Positions 24,051-36,212 of a DNA stretch of 64,000 nt are shown one piece after another. The DNA comes from Dicyema japonicum. Taxonomy: Eukaryota; Dicyemida; Rhombozoa; Dicyemidae. The notes beneath the pieces are model-generated. The model worked only from the letters and a program-made list of their open reading frames with translations, was not told the DNA's origin and ran no database searches. A program made the translations under genes and the position numbers. The DNA lies in NCBI GenBank assembly GCA_011109175.1, contig RDEW01000001.1, forward strand, positions 1,192,360 to 1,256,359. Reading direction: 5' to 3'. The stretch's first letter is position 1, and every line of letters starts with the position of its first letter.

Positions 24051-24489
24051 ATAGCGTTGATGACAATGGTGGTCCTTGTGGCCTTGGTCCATGCAACCGT
24101 TGATGAAGTCAACCATGACTTCAATTTAGGATGAAGATCAAAAACCTTCTCTATATCCACTGAGACCAGCACGGTTCTCTCGTGTGGATTTAGAGCAGTG
24201 ATTCTCAACCTGGACGATATCGCCCAAATTGGGTGTTGGAATATTTTCTTTTTGAAAAACTAAGGGACTATTTTAACATTCCTACAATCAAAAAATACAA
24301 AGAACAAGATTATCTGAGAGATCGAATTACACATTTTGGAATACATTGGGATCTCCATTCGAACATTAGAATCTCCATTCGAACAAACATGGAAAATATT
24401 ACAATTGTGAACATGTGCATTCCCCCCCCAGCTTCTGTCAAAAGGAGTTTACTTTCTCTTTGGATGTGTTACATCAATAACAACATTTG

Positions 24490-24600
24490 TTGATATGTGG
24501 CGACTTCAACGCAAAATACCGACCCGGTACAAAAGCCAAACTGTTGATGCCAGAGGAAATCTCCTTCTCTACTGGATAACTTCATAATTCTTAACGACTA
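24490..24600 (+). mobile_element. LINE endonuclease scrap
   Basis: A short frame reads ICGDFNAKYRPGTKA, the GDFNAK motif of AP-endonuclease LINEs, followed by stops. It is oriented opposite to the neighbouring elements. Confidence 0.5.
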
Positions 24601-26828
24601 TCGGATGGACTTTAACACGTCGAAGATATTCTTGGAGTAGATATCATCCCAGTCACGTAGCCTCAAAGGATCGTTCGGCATATCCAAACCAGTTTCACAC
24701 CATTCGCGACGAGCTTCGTCGAAGACTCTTTCCCATGAAAGTCCGGTTGTAAAACGTAGGATTTCTTGGACCAAAAGGGTTCCACTTGAGAGCGATGACA
24801 CATATGCTGGATAGGCGATCTCCAGCGCCGACCTGAGACCCGTTCCTCCAAGGCGTGTAGGAAGCTTGCATTGGTTCCAACTCGGCACATCAAAGTGGAT
24901 GTTTAGAAGCAATTCAGCTGATTTTCTTAATGTCCTATCCAGTGACAGCAGGATGTCACGATGTTTGAAGCAGGGAGAACATCGGAGAGCATATAGGAGT
25001 TTGAGCAAGCCGATGCTATTCTTCAAAAGGAAGAACGCTGTATGACCATCGAGTAAGGAGATTTCTCCGTGACTCTGGAGAGTTCATCCTCTTTTGTTTG
25101 TAGATGGCTCCGCAGTTCCTTTTCGTCAAGTGGGCACCCAAGAAAGTATGACCGCTCCCTGGGTACGACAGTAATTCCAGGTAGTACCGAGTTGAAAGAC
25201 TCGACCACGTTGATGAAATCACTCCGAGTATGTGATATTTATTAGCTCCGATTTTTTATGTTTATCTCAAGTCCGAGGTTTCGTAGTGCCGGCACGGCAT
25301 GTGACAGAACGTCGTGTACTTTTCTCCACGGCCCTCCAATTGTGGCGTCATCGAGATACCAGAGGTTTAGTTGTGTGTTTATAGAGCTGACAATTTCATC
25401 GATAGAGTAGTGGACCAAGTGGATCCCCTTGTTGAACTCCCGTCTTCGAACAGATAATCTTGTCCCCAAAAACCAGTGAAGAATTGGTTCCGTAAGCGAG
25501 GTAGACAAGTGGAATAAGTTCCGGGGCTCGTTTGCTTGTAGATTCGAAAATTTGATCCCTCCGCAATGAATTGAAGGCGTTGCAGATGTCCAGCTTGACC
25601 CCAATTTGTGGGTTTTGTTCGTCTTTCTGTCCAAAAAAACACCTCGCACTATGCACTGCCGCCTCGCATTCGTTCCTTACACCGACCCCCAGTTGGAGGG
25701 GGAAAATTCTTCAGATATTCTCGGACAGACAATACTGCATGCGATTTTCGCTGTCAGTCTTCTGAAATAGTTGCCGACCGCGATGGGGCGGACCCCACCT
25801 TCGGGTTTTTTGAAGGCCAGTAGATGTGCACTGAAAAGAAGCTCCCTTGCGTGAAGAGGAATATCTCCGTTCAAAATACGCATAACCAGTTTTGTAATTG
25901 ATTTGACAAGGTTGCAGCCAGCTTCTGCGGTAGCCCCCGCCGTAAGATCCTTGATGTGACCCGGCCGCAAGCCATCGATACTTCCACTGCTACTCGTTGC
26001 AAACGACGAAATGCCGCGTCTCACTTCGCCTTCGGTGACGGTCGTCCTTGACAAATTTCCCGGAAGCACGAATTTTCCGGAGCACATGGATGTCTATGTC
26101 TGAGTAGTTCCAGCACCTCAGGTGTCGCAGCCATAACAGACGACGCGCAACGCCGCTCGGACGTCGCCTTCGAATAGTTTGCGGTTCACTCTCTCTTTAA
26201 GTTTCTCCGGGCCATTCAAATAAACCGGAGGATTGGAATCAGAATGTCTTGATTTCTTGACATCCGTCTTGGTGAGAGAAAGCACGTAGAAAACCTGGAT
26301 GTTCTTCATTTTTGAAGAAAGGGAGTTCCCAAGTGTCGTGCTTTCTCTGTATTCCGTTGATCTCCTTTTGAGTCGATAAATGGAATTCCAAAGGCCATCG
26401 GAGCAAAACTGAGGAGTTTTGAAGTGCCAGGCCTCCAGGTCGTCGGACGTGAGAGCATCGTCAATTGCAGCAGCCAGGCATGTAGCCGCGGGGATCCGGA
26501 CGGGTCTTGGGATCCTGATTGAAATCTTCCTGGCTTTCCTTAGATCCGACAAGAAGAGCAATAGGTTGTCTATATCATTGAAGTCTAGAGGCTCGTTTGG
26601 TTCGACGTGCTCGTTTGGAATGATCATCTGGGTTTTCCAACCAGTGCCCATGCAGACACTGCAGTTCCACAGACAGAGCGAGTACGCAGCCCGCTGAGAC
26701 ATCTTTATGCATCCAAGGTGGAAAAAGTCACCGCAAGACGAGCAGAAAAGTCCATATTTGCGTGCATTGTAAAACTGCATGTAGAGCATGTAGTGTCCAG
26801 TCTCTTGGTGTAATGTGTGTTGCTCCAT
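24598..26828 (-). mobile_element. LINE with N-terminal PHD-type finger and reverse transcriptase (family P, copy 1)
   Basis: On the minus strand, near 26640-26790, a cysteine-rich module (GLFCSSCGDFFHLGCIKM ... WNCSVCMG) fits a PHD finger. The reverse transcriptase runs from about 26090 to 25240 with GSIDGLRPGHIKDL, KPEGGVRPIAVGNYFRRL, LDICNAFNSLRRDQ, VQQGDPLGPLL and LWYLDDATIGG (catalytic YLDD). A thumb-like region continues to 24598 (RLGGTGLRSALEIAYPAYVS). Frames are broken by several indels. C-terminal endonuclease parts of the same family appear at 41.4-42.2 and 44.5-45.1 kb. The PHD finger may guide chromatin targeting; that is speculation. Confidence 0.75.
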
Positions 26829-26829
26829 T

Positions 26830-27670
26830 GTATGAACGACGCTCCATGATGATACAATTACTCACCACAAAAAAATTTTAGCTGCCATAAAAATTGCCTT
26901 ATTTATGACATATTCAAGTAGTAGTCCATAAGGATATTGGGATTTGTACCTTGCTCTCGATGTGCAGTTAAGTGTGGATAGCTCTTCTTGAGCCTACTTA
27001 TCGATTTCCGTAATACAGTGGAAGAAATATTATTCGTATTTTTTCCATACGTTTTTTGTTGTGTTTTTGACGTTCCGCATGATTTCTCCATTCAGTGACG
27101 TCCATTGATTGTCTTTCGACTTTAGATTATTTCTCGTTTGGATTAGAGCTCACGATTCAGAATCAATGGGATGCGAGAGACGTTGTGGGGGACCCATCGG
27201 AATGAATCTTTTGCGATCTCGGAGTATAATCTCTTTGAGGTGTCTGAAGGTAACGTCGATCGAGCTGAAATCCTCTATCCGGAAACCGTAGAGGGGTTGC
27301 TCAATAAAATACAGTCAACTCGCAAATTGGCCATTTTGGTTCCTTAGAATTGTGTGGCCAAATTGAAAAAATAAAATCAATAATTTTGTAGAACAGTGAA
27401 CAAAGAATTTTTTAAATGGCTAAGAGTTTCCTCTCTAGTGCAGTTAATCTAACTACAATATATTTTTTTGTCTACAGGTCTTATTTTTTCCGATTCTTGT
27501 TCACTGATTCTAAAGAATTTTCATTGAATGCAAAAAATGCTGCCTTGGTAGATATTAAGGCATCATTCAGAAAACCACCTAGAAAATTGAAAAATACCCA
27601 TAGACTATTACCTCCATCCATTCTACCGACTTCTCTTCAAGCTTTGGAAACTTTGGTTTATTAAATTAAA
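26830..27670. other. No confident feature
   Basis: Short unrelated frames only. The plus-strand frame at 27416-27664 (82 codons, with FRKPPRKLKNTHRLLPPS) is not recognised. Confidence 0.3.
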
Positions 27671-28260
27671 TTAATTATTAACCCTGGCTTCGCCAGCAAG
27701 TGGGAAGCCGGCGACCATCAAAGAGCGTGCAGTCCGGACAGGCCGCTCCAGAGATCCTCGACTTTTGCATCCGGTGGTCCAGGGCAGGGAAAAAGGTCTC
27801 GAACTACTCTGCCAGCCAGAAAAGGGTGGTGTCCACACGTAGGCGAGCCAGTCCGATTCTGATCTTCCTCGGGAGCGATTGTTCGTTGGACTGATATCCG
27901 GGGGGAAGCGCTCCAAGACTTTGTTATATTGAAGTGTCCTAATGGCCCGTGTTGAGATAAAATCATGGATTCGGCGGGTCCAAGTTGAGTCTTCTTGAGG
28001 GGGGGGTGATCTTCGACAAGGCTCTTTGTAGGTCAAAGAGGGTCCTGCGTATGAATCTGCGGTTATTGTTACTTAGCAAAGCGTGAACTGGGTGATTCGG
28101 GTCGAATGACTGCCGTAGGAATTGTAAATTACGCATTTCCAGGTGGTCATAGAGCGGGAGGATTTTCGACTCCCAATGTAAATGGTCGGTGGGGGTTGAG
28201 TTTAAGCAGCCAGTTATTATTCTCAGCGCCGAGTTTTGCACTTTCTGCAGTTCAAACTTT
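27671..28260 (-). mobile_element. Jockey-clade LINE C-terminus
   Basis: The minus strand reads MQNSALRIITGCLNSTPTDH followed by ILPLYDHLEMRNLQFLRQ and DPNHPVHALL. This is the well-known region after the RT domain in jockey-type elements (ALRxxTGCxxxTxxxHLxxExxxLPxxxH). The downstream part is in a second frame. It is a truncated copy without the RT core. Confidence 0.75.
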
Positions 28261-28319
28261 TGGTTTATGTGGAGTTTTAATTACAATTGATTTTTAGAAT
28301 CTTTCAAAATAGCGTGTTT

Positions 28320-29990
28320 CTACAGTAAAAGATTATTTATTGTTTTTTAGATGTCGTCTTCCGCACCTCGGATAATCTTTGTAGTCAGACGCCTCCACGC
28401 TCCTGTTGAGATAGCGATTTTTCAGAGGTCGTCTAAGTCATCAAGGTTTTCCAGTCGCATTTTGCATTTTTTAAGGTCGTTATTTAAGGTCAGAGGAAAT
28501 GTTGTCCGTGGTCTGCCCCGAAATAAACCAGTGCTTAGAAAGTATAGATCCATGATATTATTTGCGGGAGCAGCAGAATCCATCCTCAAGATGTGCCCAA
28601 ATAATCCCATCGAGTTTTCATTACAGTGGTCCCCAAGCTTTCAGACTTACAGATAATGTATAGGTTCTGGTGGCTGATCACCTTCTGTCAATGTCGTTGA
28701 TACCGTCAATGTCCGGACTCCTTGTGTTGTTCAGTTTTTGCAGAGCCGTTTGCATCTCCGCCACCGTTATGCGTTTGTCGACACTCTTAAAGAGTAATTC
28801 AAAGTGATCAGTAATATTCTCTGTAACTTCTTTTTTTCTAGTATTCGTCTTCCATTCTTGTCATTCACAATCGATCCTTTAGGTTTATCCGCTCTGTTTA
28901 AAAGCCGGGTTGCTTTGAACAACTTCGGTCCAAAATTAAGTTCCTCAACCTCCTCTGCGTACTGTTCAAGTGTCCTTTCGTGGAGCAATCGTTCTCTTTT
29001 CTTTATGTTCCGTAGGATCGAGTTCCTTTTTTCTTTAAATAATGCTTTCTTTTTTTGACATTTTGTATTCTCAGCCCTGAGTCTCAAATTTTTTGTGTTC
29101 TCCATAACAAGTCTATTTGTTTGTCGTATAGACGAGCAGATTGTGGTCTTCTTGAGACATCCTTCAATAGTGACCAAGCAATATTTCCAAGTCCATTAGT
29201 TATTGCAGCCCACCGCTGACTTGGTGGGCCTCTCATGTCCGATTTTGACGTCTACTTTGTCAGCGAATTTCTTGCGGGTGACGATATTTGTGCCAACCTT
29301 CCAGAGTTTTGTTTGTTTTGTTTTTCTTGATCACTCTTTGACTTTAGTTTAAAGCGAGAAATGACCACTTTATGAACACTCAGTAGGATAGTGTCTCCAT
29401 AAGATCGCGAGTCCATAAGCATGCACTTGAATTCACGCTTACACAGTATATAATCAATTTGATTGTAAATCGGGACTATCTCACCATTCCGATGCGTCTT
29501 GGAATGTTTGAACGCCGTATGCACAGAAAGAGGTCAAATGCACAGCAGAATCCTGCGAGTGCAGTAAAATTAGAATTTCTCTTCCCTCTACTGTGGGTTC
29601 CAATGAAGTTTTCGTCCGTGCTACGTGTACCAACTTTTGCGTTCCAGTCACCGGTAAGAAAAACGAGGGGGAAGCTCGAATATCGTCCATGATCATCGCG
29701 AGTTCCGTGTAGAGGTTTTCAACTTCATCTGGACACTTCATTGCCAAGCTCAAGTCGGGTATATGCGTTGATAACGGTAGTCAGCGTTACCCCCAACTTC
29801 AGTTGAATGACAGAGATCCTGTCACTTACACTCCAGCATCTGTGAATCGCATTGCCAAACGTCGAGAAAGCCCAACACAAGCAGTCATAAATAATTAATC
29901 CAAGGAAGAAAATCAAAGGAGAACGTCTGCTTGTGCCAGCCAAATCCATCTCCGATAGTCCATTACAGGATTCCGTCTCCGAAAAGAGGT
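28320..29990 (-). mobile_element. LINE family A, internally deleted copy
   Basis: Read on the minus strand, AP-endonuclease pieces come first (about 29950-29250; EIVPIYNQIDYILCKREFK is the conserved IDYIL box and SRSYGDT follows). Next is the linker between EN and RT (29177-28767, Lys/Arg-rich helix), then the start of RT (DKRITVAEMQTALQKLNN ... SPDIDGI near 28700). It then jumps directly to the C-terminus (GHILRMDSAAPANNIMD, then FRGRPRTTFPLTLNNDL, 28610-28430). The RT core is missing. The same family is at 0.4-1.8, 54.6-55.0 and 63.3-63.6 kb. Confidence 0.7.
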
Positions 29991-30270
29991 CGAGGAGTAG
30001 GTCTGCCTTCTTCCATTTTCATCACACGCCATACCGTCGTGACATCACTTCATTCGTTGGGGGAAGTGTTTCCATAGTGGTAATCTTCACCAGTGTTCTT
30101 TGCATGGAAGAAGGTAGGAAGATCCCTTTCAACAACTGTGCCTGCCGTGTCAGATGGGCTCGTCGCCTCAAGGGTGGAATCTATTTGGCGAGAATTGACA
30201 TTCAATGAAAACTTCATATTTCGGATTCAAACCCACAACTGTCAGATCTGATGTCATTAGACCAGTCCTT
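29895..30270 (-). mobile_element. tRNA-derived SINE-like repeat (SINE-2), copy 1
   Basis: In reverse complement the 5' end shows TGTGGGTTTGAATCC, a B-box-like sequence, about 35 bp after an A-box-like stretch, then a body shared with 39880-40165. The shared blocks are TCTTCCATTTTCATCACACG, CCGTCG.GACATCACTTCATTC and AGTCCATTACAGG on the plus strand. Two copies with a tRNA-like head suggest a SINE. The A box is poor. Confidence 0.5.
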
Positions 30271-30289
30271 TTCCTGCGGTTAGTTTTGA

Positions 30290-31170
30290 AGTCCTGAATT
30301 AATCTCCACAGCGGGGAGGTTTCTTCTCATATCTCGGGCAGGCGTCCATATATAGTCTGATGGCGGTCCGAAAAAATTTATTTTATTTTAATAACCCCGG
30401 GAACACCGAGAAAGAAAGACAAAAGAGTCAAACAATTAGGTGATCCCAGTCCTCGCAATCAATTGTGCCATTCGACGTCTGTGATCTTCCATCGTCCCCA
30501 CTACTTTCCGGAAGAGCCTTCTCTCGGTCTTGCAGAGGAATCCGATCGGGGAGGGGAATTTCTTATCCAATTGGTTTTCTCTTGCCATGGAAAGGATCAG
30601 GCGAAGCGGATTTCCATCTTCCTCACAGACGCGAAGAAATCTGGAGCCACGACTACGGATCTTAGCTTCCATGAGTAGTGGGTCGACTGTTGATCCATTA
30701 CGTGGGCAAAGCATACTGATTGTTTTCCGGTATATCGAGTTGATTCTTTGGACCATAGACTCCGATAGCCCGAAATGGTCAAGGGACTTTGCCATCTTGA
30801 GGAAGTCCCGGTGACATTCCGTAAAATATTCCATGATTGGCGGACGTTTAGTATTCTCCGCACTAACGAGGTGGACGTCTTTTTCGACGATCCCAATAGA
30901 ATCCTGAGACATCGATTTTGTAAAACTTCCAGCTTGCTCTGTGCCGATATTGATAAGGGGCAATCCATGCAGCACAGGCGTACTCGATACTAGGTAGAAC
31001 AAATTGTTTGTATAGAAGCTCTAACGATGGGCAACACCACGAATAACATTATATGACTCCCATGACTGAGTGAATGCCTTGAGAATTCCAATTTTCTTTT
31101 GGATCTTTCCAGTTCCTAGGTCAACTTGATGGGTAAATGTGAGTAGGGGATCCAGATGACTCCAAGGATT
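30290..31170 (-). mobile_element. Jockey-like LINE C-terminal region (family J, copy 2)
   Basis: This is homologous in order to 23331-24050. Pieces are KIQKKIGILKAF near 31100, LLYKQFVLPS, a YACAAW region, then in the main frame GIVEKDVHLVSAENTKRPP and CHRDFLKMAKSLDHFG, ending GTMEDHRRRMAQLIARTGIT near 30440. Indels separate the pieces. Related (R)EEHRxxM..L ends occur at 42242-42330 (-) and 48430-48500 (+). Confidence 0.6.
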
Positions 31171-31267
31171 GAAAGGGTCTTCTTAATGAGAAGCAGGAAG
31201 TCATATAATGTTATTCGTGGTGTTGCCCGTAATTCTTTTCGTGCTGAGGTAACGATTTGTAAAAATA

Positions 31268-34200
31268 ATGTTTAATAAAATAACAAACATGCAACGTGCG
31301 TTCGATTCGGTGGCGTTAAAACTCTCTCGAGTTGGTAAAAACGTTGAAAGGAAAAAAGTAGAAGGGTCACTTGCGTTATCAGATGGTATGAATATAATTC
31401 TTGCCAGATCCGAGAGCGTTGTGGCAGCTGACCCAAAAGAATGGGCGAGGCAGGTAGTCCTGCAGGTACGTAGCAGGTTATCCGAATGCCCTGGAATGGT
31501 TGGCCATACTTGGCGGAGCTCTGCAGTGGCAGATTCAGTACTGCTATATATCTGTGAGTGAACTCAAGAAAATGGCTGTAGGCAAAGAGGGTACTGGTCT
31601 AAAGGAACGGGGACCAGATGACCACAACTGTCAAAGAGAGCACGAGCACCAGAGCTGTGATAGGTTGCAGCTCAAGCATGTTTATGAGGTCTTGCGCGGA
31701 ATCTTGCTGCAGCGGCAGATGTCCCACTTGAGGACCGAAGATTTACCCGCAAGATCTTTCATTGTAAGGTTAACGGAGTAGTGTTAACCTGTATCAATAA
31801 GGCTGTGGATTATGCGGTAGAGGCTAAGCCAGTAGGGTCACTGGGTGACATCTCCCTACTGCTGTATGCAGCACAGATCACCTATGAGGAATTGACGGAC
31901 AAGCCAGACCACCCAGTAAATGGAGGGAGCAGATCTGTGCCAAGATTGCTTGGAGACAGACTGAGCTGGAAGCACTGGAGGGGCACATAAGTAGTGTGGC
32001 AAGAGGGTTAGAGGAAAAGCACCGCCTATAGTAAAGGGGCTAATTAGTAAACTCCGTGTTCTCAAATGGGACCTCAAAGAGTTGAGGAAGGCAATAGTGG
32101 AGTTAGAGGGGGCAATCATGGTGTACAAGAGGAAACTCTATACACATGAAAGTCGGTGTAAGAGAAGGAGAGAAAATAATCTGTTTGAGTTTAATCGCAG
32201 ATTGTTTTACCGTCGCCTACACGAAAATAGCATAGTGTATGTTCCCAGCAGGACGCGGAAATGCTTTCCACATGGGGTAGTATGTGGGAGGCTAAACCAC
32301 GCAGAGGAAATGCGTGGAATGTCCCGTACAGCGCCGGTCCTTTTCTTGGCGGAATCTTGCGGAATTTTCGATTTCCGTAAGAAATTTGAGGCGGTAGTGA
32401 GACATCTCTCTGATTGGAAAACGACTAGGGTCGATAAAGTTTATAATTTCTTTATCAAAAGATGCACTTCATTGCACGAGTCTATGTGTCGTGTATTAAA
32501 GAATAGCTTCACTATCCCGGAAACGATTCCTGATTTGGCATGCACAGGGACAACTTATTTGATCCCAAAGCTGGACAACCCCCAGTCTGCTGCAGACTAT
32601 CGACCGATAACCTGCATGCCAACCCTGTATAAACTGATGACCAAATTGGTGGCTAATGAGGTCAGGAGCTTTGTAGAAGCAAATGGAATTCTCCGAGAAT
32701 CAGTTGGGTACTGTGCGAAATTATCAGGGGCAAAAGAGCAGGCTTTGATCAACAAGTGCCTTTCTGTGTCTCACGGAAACTCACTTTTGTCTATGTGGGT
32801 GGATTGAAGAAGGCTTACGATTCAGTTGATCACTCTTACCTTGTCGAGTGCCTACACAGTCTGTGTATGCCTGTGTGGTTCATCAGCTTTGTAGTGGCTG
32901 TGATGAATAGGTGGAGTATTCATCTGAACTATAATAGGCACCGGATAGGCGAGGTAAAACTCAAGAGGGGATCCTTCAGGGAGATAGCATGTCTCCGCTG
33001 CTCTTTTTTCTTTGTTTGGAGCCAAATACCAGTTCATTGTGAGAGGGTTTGTTTCAGTATAAATCACCTTCTTTTTATCGATGACCTGAAGATGTATGCT
33101 CGAGGAGCTCTACTCCATGGGGGTCTGTGCCAGGGAATTCTTTGAGTATAGGACTAGATTTGAATTATTCAAAGTCTGCGACTAACACGCAAGTATGTAG
33201 CGAGTTAGTTAGAGTCCTAGAGGAACACGAAGGATTTAAGTATCTGGATGTTACCGAAACTCCAAAGTGCCTTATAATGCCTGAGACAAAGCGACAAATT
33301 ACTGAAGGCATCCGTAAAAGGCAGCGTTATTGTGTATGACGTCTCTAAATGCAAGGAATTTGTTCCTAGCATTAAATGAGTATGCTGTGTCGTTGCTAAA
33401 TTACTCATAGGTGTTGTGGAGTTTGAGCCCAAAGAGTATGATGAGATGGATGTTATGATCCGTGGAGTACTCAGAGAGAACCATGTCCATGTGCTGGCAA
33501 CCAATAAGGAGAGACTATATTTACCCCGTGATAAATTCGGCCATGGACTGTGTGGAGTAGTCCAACTAAGTAAGCGTATCCTAATGCGAATGCACGACAC
33601 CCTGATAGCTGGGTCAAGTGTGTCTGCTAGGAAGTACGCCATAATAACGACCGAGAAAACACGGGCAACCCACCTAGGCACTATCAGACCTTTTTTGTCT
33701 GCTAAGTATGGTGTTGATGATGGTGGGCTAGTAAATGTGAAGGCGTTGATCGAATTACAATATAATAATTTGATGGAAAAGATCAACTTAAAAAGCCTTC
33801 ATAAGGTCCTCTTTAGAGCATTGGACAACCACATGTCGACCTTAAGTCGTAGACAATATGGCTAAAATACGGTGACAACTCACCTCGATCGGAGGCGCTG
33901 TGCACGTATATGCAAGACCGCAATATTTTTTGGGGTCGATCAACAAATACATGTCCCCACTGTAAGTCAAGGAGCATGTCGGTTGATCATTTAGCCACTC
34001 GATGTGGATCCATGCTCTGCCACGACTATGTGTGGAGGCATAACGAGGTAGTAAGGAGTCTTCATCTTCTACTATGCAATAAGTATGGTATTCGCCACAC
34101 CAGAAAGTTGCGGACTCATAAGGTGCAATCTGTAGTAGAGAACACCAGGGTCCAAATTAAGGTAGACAGTGTTATCCGTACCTCGGTGCTAGTCAAGCAC

Positions 34201-34490
34201 AATAAAGTACCACAAGGGTTATCTGAAGCAGTTGGGGGTAGATAGGAAGCTCCAGGCCTATCTACAGTCCACTGTATTAAAGCGGACCCTAGAGAGTCTG
34301 ACACTGGAGTATAAGAAGCAGAGCCCTGAGATGCCATATGGGCAGAGGGTTTAATTGGACAAGGCGCTCTCGGAGTTGTTTCAGCAACCAGAATCGAACC
34401 TGCCTGAGGAGGCTAGCGAACAGGCAGGCGAGGAAGGTTGTTGATTATTAAATATTAACTTTTAATTGTTGGTTAAATAAAGTGAGTTGT
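31268..34490 (+). mobile_element. R2-like LINE, nearly full length but frameshifted (family R)
   Basis: This is the best-preserved retroelement here. It starts with an N-terminal region without clear domain, then reverse transcriptase with TTYLIPKLDNPQSAADYRP, ITCMPTLYKLMTKLV, MWVDLKKAYDSVDHSYL, RWSIHLNYNRHRIGEVKL and NHLLFIDDLKMYA (catalytic FIDD). After RT there is a long C-terminal part with a knuckle CPHCKSRSMSVDHLATRC at about 33955-34010, as in R2-type elements. The order fits a non-LTR element with a C-terminal CCHC knuckle. Four to six indels break the ORF. The 3' UTR (34245-34490) is shared with the truncated copy at 56005-56262. It ends in AATAA-type sequence 30 bp before the trichoplein start codon. 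The clade call is from motif order only. Confidence 0.72.
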
Positions 34491-34523
34491 TAATAATAAT
34501 AATATTAATTCCCAAGCAACATA

Positions 34524-36148
34524 ATGAGTACCTTAAGAGACGATGTCAAGAGACCACAAAAAGCAGTTGACTACTACAGAAATCTAGAAGACTCTGTTTC
34601 AAACCACTCCCGCATTACTTCTAACAAAACTCAACAAATCAGTGAGGCTACGTTGGGAGAGATGTCTCAGAAGGATATTCAAAGTCTTCATAAAAGTCGC
34701 CGCAGACATGCATTGGCTCAGTTATTGCATGAAGAGAGTCTAAAATTCCACGAAGAGTTGGCAAGGAAGCAGTTCCCACAGAAAAGTGTGGAAACAATGA
34801 AGGCAAGAATCTCCCAGCTTAGGAATGCCAAAGAACAACGCAGGTTGGAGGTAAATAGGCTCCATTCAGTTTAGTTTGTTGATGAGAAGTTATACAAACA
34901 GTTTTTGGAGAATAATTCAAATTTTAAGGAGGTGATATGTCTATATGATCCCTAGCAAAGATCCAAGGTCATACAGAAACGAGTAACCGAAGATTGGGCC
35001 CAGCAGATCGAAATGAAGAAAGAGGTTGTGAGAAATTAGTTTAATGTGCAGAAAGAGAGGCAGGAACAAGACTGGAAAATCAGGGAGAAGGAAATGTTCG
35101 AGAAGCAAGCTGAAGAGGCAAGAAGGAAGGCCGAGGAGGAAGAGAAAGCCAGATTAGCAAAACAGCTTGAGTTTAAACGGTCGATCGAACAACAAATCGA
35201 CCAACTGAGAGTCAAAAATCAAAAGGTTTCTGTTACAAAGACTTTAGTGCAAACAACTTGAGGAGGATGAACACAATTTGATCACTCAACAACAGATGAT
35301 TGGGGAGATTGAAGAAATGAAGAGGAAGAGAGATAACAGAGCCAAGAATGTAGAACTTGGGTTTAAATATGTGTTTGTTACCATAGTGAGACTTTGAAGG
35401 CTCAACATATTGCAAAAATAAGAGCACGTTCGCGTCAAGTGCAAGATGATTTGGTAGTGGGGGATGTGATTGCAGGATTATGACCAGAAATTGGTGGAAA
35501 TGTTGGTAAAAACAGAAAAGGAGAACTCTGTCAAGGCTGCTGAAAAAAAAGATAGGGCCAGAGCTGATGCAGAGTGGATGATAAGAGTCTTTAAGGATCA
35601 ACGTAAATTAGAAATGGCTCGGGAGAAGGAATTGGAGTTGATTCACAGGTTAGCCCCACCGACTAAATCTCAGCCACGAGGCAATGAGAGCGTGGCAGGA
35701 GAGGGAAGCCAATTGGGTGAGAGAACAGAAAGCCAGGGAAAACCTAATGAATGAGGTCCCTTCTTTTGTAATCGAAGGTTCTGAATGAACGGTCTGCTCA
35801 GATTGAGTACAAATTACGGAAAATCAGGGAAGAAAAACGAGAAGAGGAAAAGGAGAGGACAGCTTTGATAGAAAAAATTGAGGAATTTGGGGTAACAGAA
35901 CGGATTGAAAAGGCGAACAGTCAACGAAAAACACATGAAATGTCTCTTGATCTCCAAAAACAGGTAAACAGACAACCAGTACGCTAGATTGAAGAAAAAC
36001 GGGGACGGACAACGGCAGAACAAACGAGGATTACTGTAGATGATCCAGAAATGACCAAGAGAATGAAAGAGGACGTGAATAAGCCAGAAATGGTTTTAGT
36101 GGGTATAACGACTAGTTTTACGGGAGGAAGAAGGCGTACTATGGATAA
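34524..36148 (+). CDS. TCHP: Trichoplein-like coiled-coil protein (TPH domain)
   Basis: Trichoplein is a centriole and keratin-filament protein that restrains ciliogenesis. ATG 34524 opens a highly charged coiled-coil protein that aligns in order with animal trichoplein. It has SRRRHALAQLLHEESLKFHE, SAKEEQ-like RNAKEQRR, FVDEKLYKQFLENN, VTEDWAQQIEMKKE, then long Glu/Lys/Arg helices. The TPH-type C-terminal half follows: AEWMIRVFKDQRKLEMARE, AMRAWQEREANWV, NLMNEVLNERSAQIEYK. It ends MFYGRKKAYYG with stop 36146-36148. Ten introns of 22-27 nt restore one frame with no indel. Family R LINE ends just upstream, and the Rho gene converges 64 bp downstream. Confidence 0.85.
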
Positions 36149-36212
36149 TCAAAAAAGAGTGGATGTGAATTAAACTATGCCAATTTATTAATAATGTTAA
36201 TTGTCTTTAATG

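Noticed and set aside
33217-33786. 189-codon minus-strand ORF
   Set aside because: It is antisense to the C-terminal part of the family R LINE, which reads sensibly on the plus strand.
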